DNA of 15,439 nucleotides, from NCBI GenBank assembly GCA_020724325.1, contig DYHC01000014.1:1-15439 (forward strand), read 5' to 3'. Below are positions 15,175 through 15,439 of this stretch, piece after piece. Position numbers and translations under genes: made by a program. The DNA is from Melioribacter roseus (GTDB lineage: Bacteria > Bacteroidota > Ignavibacteria > Ignavibacteriales > Melioribacteraceae). The notes under the pieces were generated by a model. The model worked only from the letters and a program-made list of their open reading frames with translations. It was not told where the DNA came from and ran no database searches. Position 1 is the first letter of the stretch. The number at the start of each line of letters is the position of its first letter.

Positions 15175-15396
15175 TCAAAAATTGTTAACTCTTTTAACCA
15201 GTAAATCGTTCAATTCGAATACAAAGTTCTCAATTTCTGCATCGTCAAATCCTTTTTCTTTTGCTGCGTTTTTTAAAGTTGTCCAGATTGGTTCTCCGCA
15301 CCTTAAACATCTTATCCCTTTTTCCATAAGATATGTTACAGATTCCGGAATAAGATTAACCAATTCTTCAATTTCAATCTCTTCATTTATTTTCAT
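15175..15396 (-). CDS. DUF1858 small CxxC protein
   Basis: The 73 residues match the DUF1858 domain: IEELVNLIPESVTYLMEKGIRCLRCGEPIWTTLKNAAKEKGFDDAEIENFV. Cys30 and Cys33 form the family's CxxC pair followed by GEPIWxTL. DUF1858 domains resemble the N-terminal part of ScdA/RIC-type iron-sulfur repair proteins and occur alone or fused to redox enzymes; the function of the free form is not settled. There is no signal peptide, so it is probably cytoplasmic. The start codon overlaps the end of a probable upstream reading frame by 14 bases, and the TlpA-like gene follows, which suggests a small redox operon. Confidence 0.85.
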   Translation of the reverse strand: MKINEEIEIEELVNLIPESVTYLMEKGIRCLRCGEPIWTTLKNAAKEKGFDDAEIENFVFELNDLLVKRVNNF

Positions 15397-15439
15397 CTAA
15401 CTGTTCATTTTTGTTTTTGGAAGGCAATACAAGAATAAA
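15383..15439 (-). CDS. Possible 3' end of an upstream gene cut by the window edge
   Basis: On the minus strand one frame is open from the window edge for 18 codons (FILVLPSKNKNEQLDENK) and stops with TGA inside the start region of the DUF1858 gene, overlapping it by 14 bases. A hydrophobic end followed by a charged tail would suit a membrane protein, for example a CcdA/DsbD-type reductase next to a TlpA-like thioredoxin, but this is a guess. The other two frames are also open to the edge for at least 10 codons, so the call rests mainly on the overlap geometry. Confidence 0.35.
   Translation of the reverse strand, partial: FILVLPSKNKNEQLDENK

Noticed and set aside
15182..15400. 72-codon plus-strand frame over the DUF1858 gene
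   Set aside because: The minus-strand product has clear DUF1858 motifs; the plus-strand product is Ser/Phe-rich without any pattern.

Overview
The window is AT-rich, protein-dense DNA of a bacterium that looks like a member of the Bacteroidota/Chlorobi/Ignavibacteria group. This rests on exported proteins whose signal peptides end in 'FAQ' or 'NAQ', a SusC-like TonB receptor with a carboxypeptidase-regulatory N-terminal domain, an HYC/CC/PP-type small protein ahead of a copper pump, and candidate TAnnTTTG -7 promoter elements. The exact genus cannot be read from the sequence. No rRNA, tRNA, CRISPR array, transposase or phage gene is visible.

Layout. (1) Bases 1-1656, plus strand: the 3' part of an SbtA-type sodium/bicarbonate symporter, an SbtB-like PII regulator and a six-helix membrane protein of unknown role, closed by a hairpin at 1695-1716. 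(2) Bases 1737-3428, minus strand: an exported YwrD-type gamma-glutamyltransferase-family hydrolase. (3) Bases 3547-4416, plus strand: a prohibitin/SPFH membrane protein, closed by a strong hairpin at 4428-4465. Its intergenic region with the divergent hydrolase gene holds two overlapping promoter-like elements. (4) Bases 4502-13935, plus strand: a copper/silver-handling cluster of six genes: a small Cys-rich exported protein (HYC/CC/PP type), a CusA-type RND pump, a TolC-family outer-membrane channel, a CusB-type adaptor with metal-binding domains at both ends, an exported HMA-domain metallochaperone-like protein and a TonB-dependent receptor. (5) Bases 13936-14125: a short non-coding stretch with a 14-bp tandem repeat. 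(6) Bases 14126-14476, plus strand: a DUF971 protein with a TTG start. (7) Bases 14539-15439, minus strand: a membrane-anchored TlpA-like thioredoxin, a DUF1858 CxxC protein, and the probable tail of another gene at the window edge.

How the genes work together. The copper cluster is the centre of interest. CusA keeps the three periplasmic methionines that carry Cu(I)/Ag(I) in E. coli CusA. With the adaptor and the TolC channel it should form an efflux machine across both membranes. The HMA protein and the adaptor's HMBD domain can bind and hand over metal in the periplasm. The TonB receptor and the HYC/CC/PP protein are the poorly understood parts: with the HMA protein they share vicinal Cys-Cys pairs in exported domains. 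Unusual details are a Met/Ser-rich insertion in CusA, a degenerate second metal-binding domain in CusB, a 40-nt hairpin in front of cusA, a possibly leaderless first gene, and a TolC signal peptide that appears to be built from simple repeats.
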